Assembly: GCF_002217435.1 (NCBI RefSeq)
Contig: NZ_MUHF01000009.1
Location: 1 to 64,000 of the forward strand
Reading direction: 5' to 3'
Source of the DNA: Flavobacterium reichenbachii
Lineage (GTDB): Bacteria > Bacteroidota > Bacteroidia > Flavobacteriales > Flavobacteriaceae
Length of the DNA stretch: 64,000 nucleotides
Every line of letters starts with the position of its first letter. Within the stretch, counting starts at the first letter, position 1. Made by a program: the position numbers and the translations under genes. Under the pieces are notes generated by a model that did no database searches, had not been told where the DNA came from, and saw nothing but the letters and a program-made list of their open reading frames with translations. Positions 62,601 through 64,000 of the stretch are shown here, piece by piece.

Positions 62601-63161
62601 GAAAATTCCCATTGGCTGTGAGCCTTCAGAAAATCCCCATTCGCCAGAACAGCCACCGCAAACCCACGGAAGATCTGCAATAAATGAGGGATGCGAAGCT
62701 TTAACAAGAATCTGATTTTCTTTATCAAAAAAAACAGCTTTGGTAATGTCTAATGTAAATGTGGTTCTTCCGCCTTTGTGCTGCCCGACTTTTTTACCGT
62801 TTACCCAAACATCTGCATATGAGCTTACACCTTCAAAATAAAGAAAAAGTCTTTTTCCAACTGCTGCTTTATCTAGTTTTAATGTTTTTTTGTACCAGGC
62901 AGTTCCATGTAAATTTCCATGTTTTGTTCTTCTAAAACCATAATACTGATCCCAATTGTGAGGCACACTCACCTTATTCCAATTGGAATCAGTTTTTGGA
63001 TTTTCTACAAAATCTTCTTCTTTCAGCGGAAGATTATCCAACATTACGGTTTCCCAAGATGAGTTCAGCGAAATTTCTCTTCGAACTGAACTTTTGCTTT
63101 GACTCCAAACAAAGCAAAAACTTGAAAAAAAACAAAAAATAAAAAAAACTATTCTTTTCAT
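59640..63161 (-). CDS. Large GH2 glycosidase with malectin-like and C-terminal accessory domains
   Basis: The 1173-residue exported enzyme has a signal peptide ending near CFVWSQS. The GH2 core has a jelly roll (SVPHNWDQYYGFRRTKHG, GVSSYADVWVNGKKVG), an unusual CGGCSGEWGFSEGSQPMG segment, a barrel with acid/base Glu437 (VVMWGLQNEST) and a likely nucleophile Glu505 (LLNGEYGAWRS). A malectin-type domain follows (about 740-890: YRVNCGGSELTDSSGNTWF, EYLVELYFTEPWYG), and the C-terminus is a CBM6/CBM35-like sandwich (about 1060-1173). Large GH2 proteins with malectin domains act on complex polysaccharides or glycoproteins; the exact sugar is unknown. It lies between palindrome-rich spacers of 290 and 306 bp. 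Confidence 0.92.
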   Translation of the reverse strand: MKRIVFFIFCFFSSFCFVWSQSKSSVRREISLNSSWETVMLDNLPLKEEDFVENPKTDSNWNKVSVPHNWDQYYGFRRTKHGNLHGTAWYKKTLKLDKAAVGKRLFLYFEGVSSYADVWVNGKKVGQHKGGRTTFTLDITKAVFFDKENQILVKASHPSFIADLPWVCGGCSGEWGFSEGSQPMGIFRPVSLVITNDVRIEPFGIHIWNDKSVSKQSAILHTTTEIKNYGNSDRSLTIENILFDALGKKVVSTKSDIKNLSGEIKSIAQTLPEIQNPKLWSPSNPYLYKLVTSVYENGKIIDQLTTPYGIRWVSWPVSRDGKDNRFFINDEPLFINGTCEYEHLIGNSHSFSDEMIHSRIEQIKAGGFNAFREAHQPHNLLYQKELDENGILFWSQFSAHIWYDTPEFKENFKTLLREWIKERRNSPSVVMWGLQNESTIPAAFAEECTKIIREMDPLSASQRIVTTCNGGEGTDWNVVQNWSGTYGGDPLKYHLEMSTQLLNGEYGAWRSADLHTEGEYDQKGILSENRFSQLMEIKVREAESVKDKIAGQFNWIFASHENPGRVQNGEGFRDIDKIGPVNYKGLFTIWGEPLDAFYMYRANYVSNKTNPMVYIVSHTWPSRWDSAGIKNGIDIYSNCDEVELFNDVNKLSLGKLKNPGSGQHFQFNNINVQYNVLYAVGYVNGVAVAKDYIVLNTLPKAPNLDALTVDKSDITKAKSGYNYIYRVNCGGSELTDSSGNTWFTDVRKNGKYTYGSSSWTDNFEKLPDFFASQRMTFDPINGTKDSELFQSFRYGVDKLRYEFPASDGEYLVELYFTEPWYGTGGGMDCKGWRLFDVAINENVVLKDFDIWAEVGHDKALKKTFKVKSKNGKIVISFPNVKAGQAIISAIAIGTKDIHARPAEESSRNIQNLVLDSYDKTNKIASWLDINSKQYSDSDVVFTELPSEIFGADYLQFSSDSKVSGSFTVKEESTVYVLVDNKIKTLNGLSDYKKIEEKAKNSNGISFDVLAKKVKKGEKVLFNNSETISSIAVVPTYDMGEKDDSRPVVIIEAEKTKTTGTGIEKGNFKKADYIEFTKKTENSIEFEVKPGVAGIYLMRFRFMNRNETPLKVKFKMEDAYGILMRNDTIEFFPSPEKWKILNTTSGGYINAGTYKITLEGEDLKGLMLDNFEFQ

Positions 63162-63169
63162 ATTTTTAA

Positions 63170-63189
63170 AACCATATAAGTGATATAAG
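63170..63189. repeat. Third copy of the AACCATATAAGT repeat unit
   Basis: AACCATATAAGTGATATAAG differs by one base from each inner arm of the block at 59364-59501. It lies just upstream of the GH2 (second copy) start codon, within its probable leader or promoter region. Confidence 0.7.
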
Positions 63190-63208
63190 GTAATTTAAGT
63201 TTTAACAT

Positions 63209-63290
63209 CCTGCAAGGTTTTTAAAACCTTATAGGTTTGATTTCTTAACGTTGACTTAGAATACCTACAAGGTTTTAAAAACCTTGCAGG
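63209..63290. repeat. Inverted pair of 28-bp CAAGGTTTT palindromic units
   Basis: Unit 1 (63209-63236, beginning CCTGCAAGGTTTTT) and unit 2 (63263-63290, beginning ACCTACAAGGTTTT) are reverse complements with one mismatch, separated by 26 bp. Each unit is itself an imperfect palindrome built on CAAGGTTTT...AAAACCTTG. Confidence 0.85.
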
Positions 63291-63310
63291 AAATGTCTAA
63301 TGTAACTACG

Positions 63311-63406
63311 AGTTTGCGTGAGGGATTGAGGCGGTATCCTTTTATGAAGCTTTAGCGGAATAAAAGATATAGCCGAAAGCCCGACCCGAAGGGACACGCC
63401 CAAATT
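63311..63406 (+). repeat. About 95-nt structured interspersed element
   Basis: It is GC-richer than the surroundings. Outer pairing TTTGCGTG / CACGCCCAAA encloses a long hairpin (arms 63330-63345 and 63360-63374, GGC..TATC.TTTTAT against ATAAAAGATATAGCC) and a small CCC-GAA-GGG hairpin (63385-63393), giving a three-way junction. I recall similar text as a repeated element in Flavobacterium spacers. The transcribed strand is unknown. Confidence 0.55.
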
Positions 63407-63431
63407 ATTTTTTTATTCTAAACTTTATTAT

Positions 63432-63459
63432 ACCTACAAGGTTTTGAAAACCTTGCAGG
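63432..63459. repeat. Third 28-bp CAAGGTTTT palindromic unit
   Basis: It has the same orientation as the unit at 63263-63290 and differs by one central base (ACCTACAAGGTTTTG...). It lies just beyond the stop codon of the gene at the right edge and may act in its 3' end formation. Confidence 0.8.
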
Positions 63460-63467
63460 AACGCAGA

Positions 63468-64000
63468 TTAATAGAACAACCAGTCTATTGCCGCTTTTTC
63501 TCCTGCATCGATATATCCGACATCTCTTGGCGTCACGGTTTGATCTGCGTCGATAAAGCCTAAAATTAATACTTTTCCTTTTCCTAAATCTAATTTATTC
63601 TCGCCGGGTTGAAACGTATACGTATGAATATTTACACGAGGCAGCTCTTTTAAATTCATGGCACTTGCCAGAATAACTTCGGCTTGACCGTGTGCATTTC
63701 CTGCTGCATCTGTTTCTAAACTTGGCGGAAGCAAAAATCGCTTTTGATCTGAATTGAAATAACCAACCACTAATTTAACCGCTTTTGTATTTGTAAACTT
63801 CAAATGTGTTCCTTTTTCGTTTTGGTCGTTTTCTACGAATGTAAAGCCGCGTAGATTTTGAAGTTCAGGAGCTATTTTGGTTAACTCAGAAATGTCTGTT
63901 CCGTATACTTTTGTTCCTGTTTTTACTAAATAGGTTCCCGGTTTTTCATCGATGAAAGTTACTTCTGCCATTTTCCAGGGTTTTCCTTCTTTGGTTTCGA
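63468..64000 (-). CDS. C-terminal part of a larger protein cut by the window edge
   Basis: The reading frame stays open to position 64000; the Met at 63971 is internal, since in-frame codons ETKEGKPWK precede it. I do not recognise the family. The visible 177 residues form a beta-rich domain (TFIDEKPGTYLVKTGTKVYG, VKLVVGYFNSDQKRFLLPPS, VNIHTYTFQPGENKLDLGKGKVLILGFID) ending DVGYIDAGEKAAIDWLFY, compatible with a C-terminal sandwich of a secreted carbohydrate-active or heparinase-like protein. Neighbouring GH2 genes suggest glycan processing; this is inference only. Confidence 0.75.
   Translation of the reverse strand, partial: ETKEGKPWKMAEVTFIDEKPGTYLVKTGTKVYGTDISELTKIAPELQNLRGFTFVENDQNEKGTHLKFTNTKAVKLVVGYFNSDQKRFLLPPSLETDAAGNAHGQAEVILASAMNLKELPRVNIHTYTFQPGENKLDLGKGKVLILGFIDADQTVTPRDVGYIDAGEKAAIDWLFY

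Noticed and set aside
1..64000. CRISPR array, rRNA, tRNA, insertion sequence or prophage
   Set aside because: No regularly spaced repeats, cloverleaf with conserved TTC loop, transposase, integrase or phage structural gene was seen. The repeats present are short palindromic units.

Overview
The window looks like a chromosome segment of a Flavobacterium-like Bacteroidota. The signs are low GC, A-rich start regions without Shine-Dalgarno sequences, several TTG-N18..21-TAnnTTTG promoters, a SusC/SusD pair, and dispersed palindromic elements of a kind I associate with flavobacterial genomes. No rRNA, tRNA, CRISPR array, IS element or prophage was seen.

Layout. (1) 1-9.8 kb is mostly housekeeping: mnmE, a universal stress protein, a membrane-anchored MutS-like ATPase, a hotdog thioesterase, a CPA1 Na+/H+ antiporter and the class I ribonucleotide reductase operon nrdBA. 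A 726-bp gene-free stretch upstream of nrdB carries three DnaA-box-like TTATCAACA motifs. (2) 10.4-16.2 kb is an extracytoplasmic redox module: a secreted ankyrin protein, a secreted DUF2271 protein with a TGASVT flavinylation motif, a four-helix PepSY membrane protein fused to flavodoxin/FAD/NAD(P)H domains, and the FMN transferase ApbE. (3) 16.6-18 kb is a divergent NmrA-type oxidoreductase/HxlR regulator pair whose promoters overlap. (4) 18-52.7 kb is a large glycan-utilisation locus, nearly all on the minus strand: M28 peptidase, BNR sialidase-like protein, FucP-type MFS permease, SusD, SusC, GH3, GH92, GH29, GH35, GH20, Tat-exported glycosylasparaginase, an orphan TIM-barrel hydrolase, a CBM9-like protein, GH130 phosphorylase, a Na+/solute symporter, a second GH92, a LytS/LytTR two-component pair, a NagB-LmbE fusion and a second GH29. 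(5) 53-56.8 kb holds small miscellaneous genes. (6) 56.9-64 kb has two GH2 enzymes and the 3' end of a further gene, separated by palindrome-rich spacers.

How the genes fit together. The enzyme set matches stepwise dismantling of Asn-linked glycans: galactose (GH35/GH2), fucose (two GH29), HexNAc (GH20), mannose (two GH92), possibly xylose (GH3), then Man-GlcNAc phosphorolysis (GH130), GlcNAc-Asn cleavage (glycosylasparaginase) and GlcN-6-P deamination (NagB). No recognised endo-N-acetylglucosaminidase or PNGase is present. An uncharacterised TIM-barrel lipoprotein, translationally coupled to the CBM9 protein, is the best in-locus candidate for such a step. Four operon-leading genes (susC, nagB, the second GH29, the second GH92) share a 23-bp upstream element with core ATTT(C/A)GAC-N4-RAC, 59-76 bp from the start codon. 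I propose it as the target of the LytTR regulator encoded inside the locus.
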